Assembly (NCBI GenBank): GCA_031002005.1
Contig: CM061919.1
Coordinates: 224,624,739 to 224,688,738 of the forward strand
DNA from: Vandiemenella viatica
Lineage: Eukaryota; Arthropoda; Insecta; Orthoptera; Morabidae
Direction of reading: 5' to 3'
Length of the DNA stretch: 64,000 bases
In this document: positions 10,831 to 22,834 of the stretch, piece by piece
Numbering within the stretch: position 1 is the first letter of the stretch
Layout of the letters: every line of letters starts with the position of its first letter
The notes under the pieces: model-generated
Told to the model about the DNA's origin: nothing
The model's database searches: none
Seen by the model: the letters and a program-made list of their open reading frames with translations, nothing else
Program-made: the position numbers and the translations under genes

Positions 10831-12350
10831 TGTATGTGTGCGTTTTAGTGAATCTGGAGAGGTCAGGTGCTTATTTTATCTTAGAGACCACGAAAAAAAT
10901 ATTTATTGATTCAAAAAAGCGATTCGTGTGTTGTCATTTAGAGAACTACTGGATTAAGTCAAGAACAGTAGTAATCATTAAACTTTGGGGAAAGATAAAA
11001 TACCCTGGCGACCATGACAGGAACATGTGGAAGAAGTGAATAAAGGAAAATATCGTTAACTGATGACAGGGCTGACTGGCAAGAATCAGTCACTAACCGA
11101 AAAGCTTATCAGTGATCTCTGGTGGGTATCTCATTTAGTTATGTTGATTTGAAATGCAGTGTGATATGTGGCACGTATCTGTTGTCAGTGCAAACGAATT
11201 ATCATTTCTTCCTCCGTTCCCTGGTTACGTAGACTCATAAGACATACCGCAGATTTTAACCTTTCAGACTGTGAAAATCCCAGCCGAATTGATTCGGTAG
11301 TTATTGCTTCATTTCTGTATAAAGGGACAGACAGATGTAGCCCGTTTACAGATTTATAATAGTATAGATAATAATTTCGTATGTTTCTTCACTAACACCA
11401 ATAAAATTCTTTTCTGTTGTTTATGTTCGTATAATCGCATTTCACCATGGGGAGAAGACTATTACGTAAGACTAAGATTAGGCCGTTCCACATCAGCATA
11501 ACGCGTGGTCGATATAACACATTAAGTGTGAGTATTTATTGCTGGTCTTCTCTCCGCTCCAGTAATATTTCGACACAGCGTGCAGATTATCTGAAGCCAC
11601 CAGACGTCCTTGTCTCCGATTCTCCTCTTCTCACGCCGTCGTTTCTGGTGACTTTTTTAGAAGCTGACCACTGGTGAAGGTGCAACCGGTTACCCAACAA
11701 CCATCACCTCCCTGCATACAAAAACTCACTTCGCATAGCCTCTATATGGAGCGGAGCAGAGAAGTGTGCAGTTTGTAGCAACTGAATAAAGTAGAACGTC
11801 TCTTCTGAAATGTCACAGGCCTTAGGGAAAGTTATATGTTTTATGAGCCTTGTATCTTCCAAGTGACCCAAAGCTGAGCTCCAAGGCGACATGCAGGTGT
11901 CTCTGAGTTTATTGCCGACACAGAGACCTGATTTAAGCCTTTCACTTCTTTTTTAAAATAAAAATAAAAAACCTCGACATTACGCAGTTTGTGGCATACA
12001 ACTTGAAGCCATTAATCAATTAATAAACTGGAAGCCAGGGATGATAAACTCTCTGATGCAGCAATAACCAGTTCGTTGCCTTCCAGTTTTAAGTTTAACC
12101 GTTTATGCTCCTCATAGAGAAAGCGTAGTGATCTAGTATAATTTCGAAGCACTAACGAATTCTCACATTTTATGTCTTAAGTTGAAATTTACTTTTCTGA
12201 TTTTAGAAAAACTATTAATTTTTAGAATAACATTACTCTCAATTTTAATAAGTTCAGAGGATTTTCGTACGTGAACTAAATTCGTATCGGAGCTATAATC
12301 AGCATAGCAATGTACCAAAATGCCCGTGGGATGCTAAGCTGTATCTCTGC
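10831..12350. other. intergenic, nothing recognised
   Basis: Short open frames only (up to 76 codons at 11447-11677), none recognised. AT-rich throughout. Confidence 0.4.
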
Positions 12351-12359
12351 TATACCCTA

Positions 12360-14286
12360 AGTTATGCAGTCTAAAATCAAGAGTGAGACATATCAAATGA
12401 GATGTAAGAAAAAAAGGAAACTTAGGATAATAACAGATGATAACACCACTAAACTTAAGAATTACCTAGCAAATGAATCCTAGATCGATATATCCACTCC
12501 TGATAGTGTAATCAGCAGATGGGATGCTTCTTACAATTTTTTAATAAATCATACAATAATTTTTGCCCAACTGTCATAAAAAAAGTAAAGATATACCAGG
12601 TAACGAAAATTAAGCTACCTCCAAATTTCAAAGCAAAATTTGAAAAAATGAAACATATCTACCATAAGTACAAGTCTCAGGTCTTACCTCTTATAAACAT
12701 ATGTATAAATTTTATACACATATTTAAAAAAAATTCAGAGAGACCTACGGAACCTGAAAGCTGAAGTGTATAGAAAGAAAATACATTAATATTAATAACG
12801 TTGGAAAACTACCTGGACTCTAATAAATAACTTTAGAAAGGACAATAAAGAGATGGAAAACATATAATTAAATTCAAATGGGAATGTAGAGTCTGGTCCC
12901 AGTAGTATCAGTAACTTGATTAATGAGTACTTTCTTAATGTAGGCGAAGTCTTGAAAAAGAATAGAGTAAAATGAGATAACAGGCCCAATTACTCAATTA
13001 ATAAATCAATTTATCTGTATGAAACCACAGAAGAAAAATTACTACTTTTGATAATCTAAGAAATAGAAATACTTGTGGCTGGCATGGTAAAACAGTATTT
13101 GTATTGAAAAAATGTAAGAAAGTCCTGGTGAAACCACTGGCCTATCTTATAAATGAATCAATTGTGAATTAAATATTTCCAAATTGCTTAAAAATTAGCA
13201 TAATTAGACCTGTTTTTAAAAAAGTCAACAAGACAGTAATTAGCAACTATAGGCCTATTACCCTAACCTCTGCTCTACGTAAATTATTTGAAAAAATTAT
13301 CTTAGTAAGAATAAATAGTTTCCTGTCCAAAAATAGCATTATTAACCCATTCCAATATGGTTTTCAGAAAAGACTAACCATTACAACTGCTGTCACTCAT
13401 TTTGTACATGAAATTCTAAGAAAACTAAATGTAAAGCAAGAAGTTGATGGTTTATTTATAGATCTCTCAAAAGCGTTTGACTGTGTTGATAACCACCTCT
13501 TACTTGGCAAATTAGAAAATTACGGAATTAGGGATTGGCAAGTAAATTACTGTGTTCCTACCTCAAAAAAAGTTAACAGTTTACTGAAATTCGATTGAAA
13601 TATGGTGAATCTGTAATAAAGGTAAAATCTAAAATTGGTATAGTTCCACAGAGATCAGTATTTGGTCCTATATTATTTGCTCTCTATATAAATGATATTC
13701 CTATAACTATTAAAAGTAGAATTATAACGTAGGTAGACGACACTACAGCAGTTTGTTGGGATAGTGATGATTCATCGTTAAAAGAAACTACTGCTAATGC
13801 CACTACTGAATTAGCAAATTATTTTGATAAAAAGGAGCTAATATGCAATAAAAGTAAAACAAGTTTAGTAAAATCTGAACTTAGAAATCATAATATAGGT
13901 ATACGTTTAATCTAATAACTGACGAAGGAAACATTTATGAATTAAATGAGCATAAGTTCCTTGGAATATACATTGATAAGTTTCTAAATTGGAAAGTACA
14001 TGTTGATTTTGTCTTTTTTTTTTTAAGTAAGGGAATCATTCTAATCAACCAGTTGTCTAAAGTTGTGGATAGCAGTGTTTTGGAGATTGCATACTATTGA
14101 ATAATTTTCCCACATATCCTGTATGTAACTGAAGTTTGGGGATCCTGTTGCCATTCCTACATGAATAATTGTTACTGCTCCAGAAAAGGTGTATCAGGAT
14201 AATATACAAGCTGGATATGAATACACCATGTAAAGAAATATTTACAAAAGAAAATATTCTTACTATATTTTATATATATATATATA
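12360..14286 (+). mobile_element. decayed LINE, 5' and palm part
   Basis: Plus-strand frames, broken by many stops, read as a non-LTR reverse transcriptase. FFNKSYNNFCPTVIKKV (about 12540) is the usual pre-RT spacer. Then come ISNYRPITLTSALRKLFEKI, PFQYGFQK, and GLFIDLSKAFDCVD (first catalytic Asp, about 13450-13490). A decayed VDDTTA stands for the (F/Y)ADD box at about 13730, followed by LNEHKFLGIYIDKFLNWKVH (about 13940) and a LSKVVDSS thumb. The sequence stops in a (TA)n tract where a Helitron inserted, and its C-terminus resumes at 16017. CR1/Jockey-like by motif style. It is non-functional. Confidence 0.8.
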
Positions 14287-16016
14287 TCCTATTATATAAA
14301 ACGCTAACGTGGCGTCTGCATGCGTCGTCTATAGCTGCTACTCCTATTGGCTAGAGAACGGCCAATCATCAACCACCATATTACATTCGTACCACCATCT
14401 TTCTTTTCGTTTATTTACAGCTAGACGCAGAAATCATATAAGGAGATGGAGATTCAATATTTACGCTATTTTATCTGTATCAGTTAGACGCAGAAATTCA
14501 TGTAAGGAGAAGGGGATTCAATATTTACGCTATTTTATCTGTATCTGTTATGAGGACTAAGTTAAACCATAACCTAAGAATTTTTTTGGCAGAAGGTAAG
14601 AAGCAATGAAGTTTATTAAAAACTAGGAGAAACGTACATAATGCGAAATGTATTAGTCACATAAATAACAGTTATCTGTTTTCGAAATTATAGTCCCCGT
14701 CATCTAAAGTGAAATGCATTTTTTTATTTTAAAATCCTAACAAAATACTCTGATAATCTAAGGAGAGTAACGTATTCATATAACTAAAGATATCTAAGGA
14801 TAACTTATTCGTTTCTCCTTATAAACTTTTCCATAATAAATTTCTACTACCATTATATATGATAGTCCTACCCTTAGTTTTTGATACATGTGTTAGCAAT
14901 TAAATGAGATTCAAGATAACTTTTTTTATCGGATTTAAATCATCAAGGATATGACTATTTACTGTGTAAACGATGTGACACTCGCAATTCAACAACGATA
15001 TTATTGCCGCAAAATAGCAGTGAGCAGTGATATTAGAAATACTGAGAGCAGGGGAAAAAAATAATCCCAGGCAATTATATGTCACAAAGTTAAAATTAGT
15101 ACGTTCGATTAAATTTACATACTGCTTTTTATTTATCTACGACAACCAGATGGAGAAATTAATGTAAGGAGAAGGGTTTCCATTATTTACGCTATTTTAT
15201 CTGCCTCATTTGTAAGCACCAGGTTAAACCGTAAACTAAGAATTTTTTGACACACGATAAGAAACAATGAAGCTTATTAAAAATTCAGAGAATCGTACAT
15301 ACGTAATCGTGATATGTATCAGTCAAATAAATAACAATTATTCGTTTTCGAAATTATAGTCTCCGTCATTTAACGTAAAATGCATTTATTTATGTCAGAT
15401 CCTAACCAAGTGCTCTGATAATCTAACCAGAATAACGTATTCGTATAACGAAAGGTATAATTAAGAATGATTCTTTTTCTTACAAGCTTTTTCAGAATGA
15501 ATTCCTACTGCCACCATAGGTGATACCCATCATTATTCATATGAGGGTAATAGAAGCTATGATTTTCGAACGCAATATTAGTGGAGGTTGTGGTTAAGTT
15601 TACCAGAATCGCAACTGACACATTTTGTTACAGCATAATTCACTCTGAAATGAGTTTTGCAAACCAATTAAACTGCTTTCATAAGCGCCATGTTACTAAA
15701 GATATTAATTAATGCGGGTGGAAGTAGTTTCATATTTAACGTGCTGAATTGTGCCTGGACCAGGAATAAAACTGATATTACATTTGGGATTCCTAATCTG
15801 ATTTAATTTCATTGGTTCTTTACTTCCGGCGTCATTAATTCAGTAGAAGTTACTACTATATGGCTATGCAAACGGCAAATGCAATATGTAGAACATTGCA
15901 AAATCAAGGTCATTAGCATTATGTAATATCAGTTCCGTATAATTAACCAACTGCAAAAAAAATGAACTGCCAGAATACTGCGTTCAAACCGTCATTTTTG
16001 ACGGGCTCGAAGCTAG
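14287..16016 (+). mobile_element. non-autonomous Helitron, both ends intact
   Basis: It starts with TCCTATTATATAAAACGC directly after A. It ends with the hairpin CCGTCA-tttt-TGACGG (15989-16004), a short spacer and CTAG, directly before T. That is the canonical A|TC....CTRR|T arrangement. It lies in the (TA)n tract of a LINE whose two halves flank it. Internally a block starting at 14421 recurs at 14484 (63-bp tandem), and again at about 15141 followed by about 380 bp of clear homology (657-bp offset). The last 400 bp are shared with 54965-55370, 49920-50160 and 37215-37460. There is no Rep/helicase gene. Confidence 0.85.
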
Positions 16017-16287
16017 TATATATATATAGGTTTTTATTACTGATTAGACTCAATCCAAAATTATCTAATAGTGAAATTCATAAATATGACACCCAAAACA
16101 AAACAAAACTAATTTACATGTAAAAAGATATAATTCCAAGGCAGCAGATAAGAGTGCATTTGAAATGGGAGCAATACAATATAATAAGCTACCAACATAT
16201 CTAAAATCATTGAATGGAAATGAATTTAAAACTGAAGTAACACATTATGTATGTAATAAGGCTTTGTATAATCTGAATGAGTTGTGA
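16017..16287 (+). mobile_element. decayed LINE, C-terminal remainder
   Basis: Continuation of the LINE interrupted at 14286. A plus-strand frame reads RYNSKAADKSAFEMGAIQYN and then KLPTYLKSLNGNEFKTEV ending ..YNLNEL and a stop at 16285. This is the usual end of such LINE ORF2 proteins (..IKVYNKLP..IK.L....FK..L..YL). Confidence 0.75.
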
Positions 16288-16504
16288 ACTGTGTATTGAA
16301 ATTATTGTAATTTATTAAGTTAACTTACTTACTTAATGTTCCTGACCTTGCTATGGAATTCATTTATGTGAATTCATTATACTATAATATATTCTTGTTG
16401 TATAAGATGTTTGGGTCCTGACCTTGCTAGAAACTTGTGTACACAATTATATTGGCAATAAAGAATCATGGTATTCAATTACGTTTTTGGGTTTGGCCTT
16501 CAGT

Positions 16505-16590
16505 GATCTGGAAGTTCAGTTGGTTAAGGTGCATGGCACGGGAACTGAAGGTCAGCGATTCAAACACCGCTCTCGGCTAAAATTTTTACT
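16505..16590 (+). repeat. tRNA-like SINE head
   Basis: An A-box-like GTTCAGTTGGTTAAGG and, about 45 bp later, a B-box-like GCGATTCAAACAC match a split Pol III promoter. It is not foldable into a clean tRNA, so I treat it as a SINE head. The family differs from SINE-A. Confidence 0.5.
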
Positions 16591-16739
16591 AGAAACCAAA
16601 GATGACACTATTAATCTTTCAGGAGACATTCGTTTGTGGTGCCTCAGGGTGAGAAGCGAAATGCGTTCTTCCGAAAATGAAATCATCGAAAATTGATAGC
16701 AGTGACATTACATCGGTTAGATTTTAAACTAAAAGTTAA

Positions 16740-17211
16740 TAATCAATTGTAATTAAAGGCCGGTTTGGTCACAATGTCATCGTGCCATGTCACCGTAACG
16801 CTGTGACGTCACGCTCCCGGCCAGAGATGTTTCACTCTCGATCCATGTTATTAGAGCATTTACGAATTTAGGTTATCTGTTTATATTTCTGAGACAGTTC
16901 AATGTATTTTAAATTACAAACCAACCATGAATAAAAATATTTATTTCGTTTAAATCCACGTATTAATTATTACTTGCTTTCTGTTTATTTAAATTTGACC
17001 GATGTAGTTGTTTTCGTGATGTGGCTAAGAATTTAGGTTAACTGTTTTTGTAGGAGTTTTCACCTTTTTCCCTTTAAAATAAAATTTGAAACCATTCATA
17101 AAGAAAGTTATGTATTTCGTTTAAATCTACATATTAATTATGGGATGAGTTGGAGTTGAAAGATGTACAGCAGTTCATCATTACAAACATAAAGTTATTT
17201 TATCATAACAA
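16740..17211. repeat. Helitron-family AT-rich module (R2)
   Basis: The block with ATTTCGTTTAAATC(C)ACGT, ATTAATTATTACTTGC and CTTTCTG occurs here twice (about 16940 and 17110). It also occurs at about 53160-53220 and 54820-54880. A palindromic GC-rich patch (GGCCGG...CCGGCC, 16758-16823) includes TGTGACGTCACGC, shared with about 53025-53045. Confidence 0.5.
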
Positions 17212-18336
17212 CTAGACCCACGCGAAAATATCGCGAATGATATACGATGAATAGCGAGGTTGGTGGTTTGTAGTAAGATGAAAGCAGAACCAGCTTATTG
17301 GTAGCAATGGTTTATTTGTCAACAAAACACTTACAACGTCTTACTAAACAATTATAAAGAACTTTTGGGGACATACAACGTGCATCTGATACAAACGCGT
17401 TGTAATCTATATAACTAAACAAAATTTAATTTACGTTACAATTTAAGTTACAATTTACGTGAAGCAAATAGCAAAAAACAGAAAAAATCCGAAAAGTTCC
17501 TTAGTGTAGAAAAAACATACAGTTTACCGATATGTGGTGTTGCTATCTAGCAGTAACGAGATGATCCTTATCGATGACAGAGAAGCCTAGCGGCTTGTTT
17601 CTGAACTGTCTCAAACTCGTGATCCTGATAGTTAATACGTTTGCCCTTTACGGCTTAATTTCTGGTAAATTCCTTTCTGAATTTGTGATTTTATCAAAGC
17701 GGTAACCTTAATCTTAAAAAATGATACCTCATTTATTGATTTCGGTTTTGTATGAAATTGGGTCGGGGCAAAAAATAAAATAAAAAAACCACACACACAC
17801 ATTTTAGGAAATGATGACATTTTTGCACTTTATGGGTAGAATTTCCAAAATATCCTTTTTTAATTTATGGTGTTACCAAAGCGGATACCTTAATCATTAA
17901 AATGATACCTCATTTATTGATTTCGGTTAGGTATGAAGGTAGATAAGTAACTTGTCACTAAAAAAAAACACCTTTTGCCCTTTAAGGGTCTAATTCCTTA
18001 CTTAATTTATGATGTTATCAAAGTGAGACATTAATCTTTAAAATGATACCTCATTTATCAATTTTGATTAGTTATGAAGGTACATAAGTGGTCACCAAAA
18101 AAGCCTTTTAGAAATCATGATATTTTTGTTATTTATGCGTCAAATTCATTTTTCAATCTAAGCAAAGACTTTAATGTTTAGAATGATACCTCATTTATCG
18201 ATTTCGATTAGGTATAAACAAACGAAAAAAAAAATAGAAATAATATATATGATTCTGTTTAGCTAAGTAACTGCAAAAAAATTAATTTTCAGCACACTGC
18301 ATTCAACTTGTCATATTCTTTACGGGCTTAGAAGTT
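17212..18336. mobile_element. Helitron-type segment with two outward 3' ends
   Basis: At the left, A|CTAGACCCACGCGAAAATAT reads on the minus strand as hairpin CGCG..TTTTCGCG followed by TGGGTCTAG|T, a Helitron 3' end. At the right, AACTTGTCATATTCTTTACGG followed by GCTTAGAAGTTAG is a degenerate copy of the plus-strand 3' end at 16016. The two termini point away from each other, so this is either two elements or a rearranged one. A minisatellite fills the right half. Confidence 0.5.
17642..18235. repeat. minisatellite, four units of about 150-180 bp
   Basis: Unit starts near 17642, 17824, 17976 and 18127 (TGCCCTTTA..., TGCACTTTA..., TGCCCTTTA..., TGTTATTTA...). Each carries AATGATACCTCATTTAT.GATTTCGGTTAGGTATGAA with small changes. 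Spacing is 182, 152 and 151 bp. It lies within a Helitron-type segment. Confidence 0.75.
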
Positions 18337-18389
18337 AGTAAGGAAGTAATAAGGTCGGGGTATTAATAATGTAAGCAGCGACTAGACAC

Positions 18390-18720
18390 GTTTGGACGTG
18401 CGTTTCACCAGAAAACGCATGCAGCGCATTCAGAGCGAGTGACAGTGCCACTGTGTTTTGCATTGTGGGTGAGCGTTTGTCGGCGCTGTTTGAGATAGAC
18501 ATCAGACAGGCCACACCCTGGCTTTCTTCTCGCGCTCTCCGCCAGCCCGGATCGCTCAGCTCCGGGAATCGAAAGCGTGACCCCGGGGTCCGAGGGCGTG
18601 GTCAGTTAATTGCCCATCAGCCGCCAATTACCGTAACCACCAACTTGTCCCGTCCACTTGCTGCAGTGAGAGGGCCGACCTGACACGCATCGAAACGTTC
18701 TCACCTTCCACACGCATACC
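18390..18720. other. GC/CpG-rich patch, unassigned
   Basis: A short region much richer in GC and CpG than its surroundings, containing CTCGCGCTCTCCGCCAGCCC, CCCCGGGGTCCGAGGGCG, and then two homeodomain-type cores in AATTGCCC..CCGCCAATTACCG. A 76-codon plus-strand frame and longer minus-strand frames cross it without recognisable domains. It could be a promoter, enhancer or 5' exon, but no neighbouring gene supports this. Confidence 0.35.
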
Positions 18721-18997
18721 AAACTGGAGAGATTTACAGCAATAACACAGGCAAACAAAAAAAAAAAAATTCCCTGGCGCCTGGTATATTCTAACGAATT
18801 CTTCGGTAATTTTGGCTGATAAATTATAAAATAACTTTTTTTCCTCCCTATCAGGTCTAATTTTTTTACTGTACTCATCTGAATTTTGCTTTGTCTCATT
18901 GTAAAACATATTTCTAACAGTAAGACTGGAGCCTTTCTCGGCGTAGAATATGAATAAAATCCTCTCGGGCAGCCAGCCGAGTGGGTCCATCTATTAA

Positions 18998-19262
18998 CCG
19001 AGCGTGGTGGGTGAACGGTTAACGTTCTGGCCTCGCATTCGGGAGGACGCGGTTCGAATCCCCGTTCGGGCATCCAGATTTGGGTTTTCCATGGTTTCCC
19101 CAAATCTCTCCATGCGAATGCCGGGACGCTTCCTTCAAAAGTCCATGGCCGAATTCCTTCCCGTTCCTTGTCTCCAGACCTAGCCCGCCTCTAATGACCT
19201 CGACGTCAACGAGGCGTAAAGCCATAAGCATAATAAACAAACAAACAAAAAAACAGCAAAAA
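18998..19262 (+). mobile_element. SINE-A, full length reference copy
   Basis: tRNA-derived head CCGAGCGTGGTGGGTGAACG (A box) and GGTTCGAATCC (B box, 19051-19061). Then comes the body TCCATGGTTTCCCCAAATC, GCGAATGCCGGGACGCTTCC, GGCCGAATTCCTTCCCG and the end CTCTAATGACCTCGACGTCA, GAGGCGTAAAGCCATAAGC. It closes with an A-rich (AAAC)n-like tail. About 235 bp without the tail. Confidence 0.88.
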
Positions 19263-19502
19263 ACCATCGATAAAACACGACGTTTTGGCTGTCACTTGTC
19301 GCTTTTATACATATTTCCAACAGTGTACATGAGCTGATATTAGTGTGTTTTAGGGAAACAAGTCTGTTTCTTTAACAAGATATACTAACCGAAAAAGTGT
19401 GCATGGCCCAAAAACAAAAGACAAACATAAAATTTAAATTTAAAATGCAAAGATTTTGTAAGAAAATTTAAGGAATAAAATTACGATTCTTTGCGCGCCA
19501 CG

Positions 19503-19778
19503 AATGTTCAGCATTAGAATTTTCTCGTTTTAAACGCCAGAAATATTCCCCAGTATCCCAAAGTCCTTGGTAGTGGGTTTCCATCTTCATGATGTCTTGA
19601 TGGAATCGTTCCCCTCCAAGATTTTAATGCTTCATTCTCGTGCATCTTTTTCGCGAAATTTCTGTCCTTTAAGAGCTTACGGATGACTGGTCTATCAAAA
19701 ATCCCTGTTTTAAGTTTTTCAATCGTCTTCTTTAGAAATATATTGCAGCTATACTTAAAGCCCTCCCCATGTTTTTCC
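19503..19778 (-). pseudogene. remnant of GERFHQDI-type arthropod repeat protein
   Basis: Two minus-strand frames join into one decayed protein. The first reads EKLKTGIFDRPVIRKLLKDR then NFAKKMHENEALKSW. After a frame change it reads GERFHQDIMKMETHYQGLWD then TGEYFWRLKREN. This order (KIKEGIF.GPQIR.L..D..F...L...E..AW.SF, later GERFHQDI..ME.RYQG.W....DYCW.LKRE) is known to me from a large family of uncharacterised arthropod and hydrozoan proteins that behave like repeats. About 50 residues normally between the blocks are missing here. I cannot name a function. The match is from memory. Confidence 0.55.
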
Positions 19779-21337
19779 AAATTGTTTTATTAACCTTAGT
19801 GTGAATTGCGAAATTGGAAGATTTTTTTCTCGCTCATCTAAAGGTTCTTCTAATATATTGGCAGCTCTACAATGAGCCAGGGGACCAGTCTTTCTTAAGG
19901 CGCGTTCTCACGGCGCGGCGTGTGGTTGTGGACTACGATAATTCAAGAACAGTCGCAATATTTATGATTAATTAGTTTTATATTGAGGCCACATTCAATG
20001 CAGCAAAATGAGTGGAGCATATATGTAAAACATACAATATCTGTTCATATAGTATGGACAAATATTATTAAGTATAAACTAAACTACTCAAGTTATCACC
20101 AAAATTGTAAAAGAATTATCAACGTATATCATTAGAGGAACACCACGTTCTCTACTACCGCAGAAAATTAGGAATTTAAATTACCCTGTGAAATTTAGTG
20201 TGTAACTAACTTAAAACGGTCACAGGGCCTAGTTTACTTGTAATTTTGACAACAGACGTTTAGTAGTGTTATAATCACTGAATGAGCAACAACTTTGTAT
20301 TTAAAATCGTAGTAAAAAATAATTTCTGCCAGCAAATATTATTAAACATTAAATTTTTCCCGCATCTTGGTTTACATGGAAAAAGATTGTCACTATTAAT
20401 TTACTAGAATTTGTACGAATTATATATATTTCGTCAAACGACATACGTGACACGTCTACCGTATTTTTATGTTTACTCCTGCACGCAACGAAGCTGAAAG
20501 TTGAATGTTCAGAACAGATTTCCTGCTCCACGTCCAGTTAACATAGCGTGATGAAACGAGCTCAGATTTTAAGACATGCTTTCAAACTGTTTAAATCGCG
20601 TCACAACCGGTTGAGTAATTTTTCGTGCTGCTGGCATAGTCGGACAAACAGACAAAAATTGTTTTCGCCTCAGGGTACTCCTGAAACACGACGCCATTAA
20701 TTAATAAAAAAAAGAGATATATCTTCAATGTAAAGAGATAGTTTTGTTGCAGATTTAGACATATAGATATTAAATTAATTCAGTTTTCTCAACCATATAT
20801 GACGGGCATGTTTAATCGACATTCCTTATGCAAAAAATTATAATAATATACGTATTTAGAAATAAGAGGCTCAAACCGGTGATTACGTCGAAAAAATACA
20901 AACATGAAATATCCTGAAATGAGTGATTTCATATTCCACAAATGAATCTGGTTTTCGTAAGACAATATGTCAGCTTAGAGTAACATAGAATAAAAGCCGT
21001 CATTTTAGCTGTGCGAATTAAAACGCCTTCACGTTGAACGATGGAAGGTAAAATGGATCAGGTTTTCAAGCTACGTTCCCGCTCTCCTGATTTATGGTTC
21101 GCGGTCGTTTAGGTGAATGCTGGGGCGTCTCCTGTCGCTATTAAACAGACGTAACATCTCGTAAGCCTACACGGCTGGCAAGAGGCGATAGATAGGTACT
21201 ATCTAGCCTCGGTTTAGAAAGTATATTACGTAATGTAGTGAATAAAAAAGAAACATCGAACCAACGCTGAGACCGGCAACATTTGAAACTAATCCAGCAC
21301 AGAGAGAGAATTAAACGACCACTGTTACAGCTTATAC
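19779..21337. other. intergenic, nothing certain
   Basis: AT-rich. A short GCGCGTTCTCACGGCGCGGCG patch at about 19901 resembles a transposon end, without a partner. Around 20590-20670 the text CGTCACAACCGGTTGAGTAA..GGACAAACAGACAAAAATTG resembles Helitron-head sequence. No gene seen. Confidence 0.35.
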
Positions 21338-22394
21338 CAGCGGTTCCCAACCTATGGGTCGCGACCCACTGATGGTCGCGGCGTGTGTTTTAGTGGGTCG
21401 TGGAACATTCGAGGTTTTTGACACGAAAATATATCTTTTTCTCATATAACACGATATTTTACAAGTGCAATAATCATGAAATACTTAATTTCCTTCTGGA
21501 TGAATGTACGAGCAGAGTATCCAGAAATGTCTAAATTAGCTGTGAAGTTCTTGATGCCGTTCACCACGACATACTTGATTGAACGAGCTTTCTCATCTTC
21601 ATTGTTTTTGAAAAACAAATACAGAAATAAACGTTGTGTAGAAAGTTACTTAAGGTTAAAATTAACAAGTGTTAACCCTGATATCGATGCCCTCATCATT
21701 AAACACAAGGGCCAGAAATCTCACTGATTGTAAAGCTGTGTTTTTATAATAATTAAAAGTATTTTTCATTATTTTTGCAATAAAGCAAGAGGCGGCTGCA
21801 CAAAGCATCACCTCATCGAGTTGACGGCTAAAACTCCAGGATTAGTTAAAACTTGATTTGAAAAATAAAATTCCACTGATGTACCAAGTCATATCTCTGT
21901 ACAAAACACCTACAAATCCCATTTTAGTGGCTGACTGGTAAGTTTACCATTATGTTTTCCTACTCCCAGTCTTCCATATTTTCATACATTTGTGTGCAGT
22001 AAAACACAATGACAAACGTACCAATTAAAATCTGGTCTGCAGGTTGTTTCCACTAAAAAGCGACTTGACAGACCTGTTGCATTTTAATACGCTGATCCAG
22101 TTACTTCTAATCGTGGAATTTTAGCAATCAACTTGATGAGGTGGTGATTCGTGCAGGAGCCTTCCGGTCTATAATATGTTTGTTGTTTTGTGTATTATCA
22201 ATTCTTGTTTTTGTTGATATTATATCCTTTGTATGAATATTTGCCTTTTCGTAGGATAGGATAGTCGATAGCGTATCAACGTTATACAACAGTTCCCATT
22301 CTGATAGTAGATAGACTCTCATATTAGGTGGGTAGCGAAATTTTTTTTTTTACTTAAAAGTGGGTCGTGTACCATTAAAGGTTGGGAAACGCTG
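21338..22394 (+). mobile_element. hAT element with internal deletion
   Basis: Left end CAGCGGTTCCCAACCTATGG and right end GTTGGGAAACGCTG form inverted termini of the CAGCGGTTCCCAACC type. Flanking 8-mers GCTTATAC and GTTTAAAC match at six of eight positions, as expected for an aged hAT duplication. Subterminal GGGTCGCGACCC and GTGGGTCGTG repeats are typical of the ZBED/Charlie-like group. Only the C-terminal transposase domain remains. Confidence 0.85.
21476..21727 (+). pseudogene. hAT transposase C-terminal dimerisation domain
   Basis: The 83-codon frame reads LISFWMNVRAEYPEMSKLAV, KFLMPFTTTYLIERAFSS, LFLKNKYRNKRCVESYLRL and KLTSVNPDIDALI. This is the conserved hAT dimerisation region (FW....YP.LS..A...L.PF.TTYLCE..FS.L...K.K.RN.L....LR..L....P.I..L). 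The N-terminal BED finger and the catalytic core are absent, so it cannot transpose. It lies inside the terminal repeats at 21338-22394. ZBED5-like assignment is by motif. Confidence 0.85.
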
Positions 22395-22834
22395 GTTTAA
22401 ACAACAAAACTCAGAAAAGCGAAATTTGTATTCTGCCTAAGACCAATTGATTTGTCGCTTTCAGTCATACAAACTACGCTCAGTGATTGAAACCACAGAG
22501 AGCACGAAGATAATTAATTCAAATTCGTCCCTCCGTACAAGGTTTTTCTTAATTACTGTTAGTTGTATAGCATTTTTTGGTCGAAGTTGTCATGGATATC
22601 TACACTTCATTGTGTTGGAGCAAATACTGTACCACGGAGACAGTTTTCTTGCTAACCTGGTTCCACATTTAACGAATGTTTATTTTAAATTCTTTCAGTG
22701 CAATTTCTCTAATGGTATCAAAAACTTTCAATTGCAAATTTCTTACTGAATTACTCACAGGGGAATTAAGAAATTTGGAAAGTTAAAATATGAAGAGCAA
22801 TAAAATCATATCTAGAAAAAATCATGTTTTTTTT
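22395..22834. other. non-coding, nothing recognised
   Basis: A 100-codon plus-strand frame (22447-22749) has no recognisable domain and is flanked by transposon debris. I do not call it a gene. Confidence 0.35.

Noticed and set aside
17642..18235. CRISPR-like array
   Set aside because: Units are long, diverged and contiguous without unique spacers, and the genome is eukaryotic.
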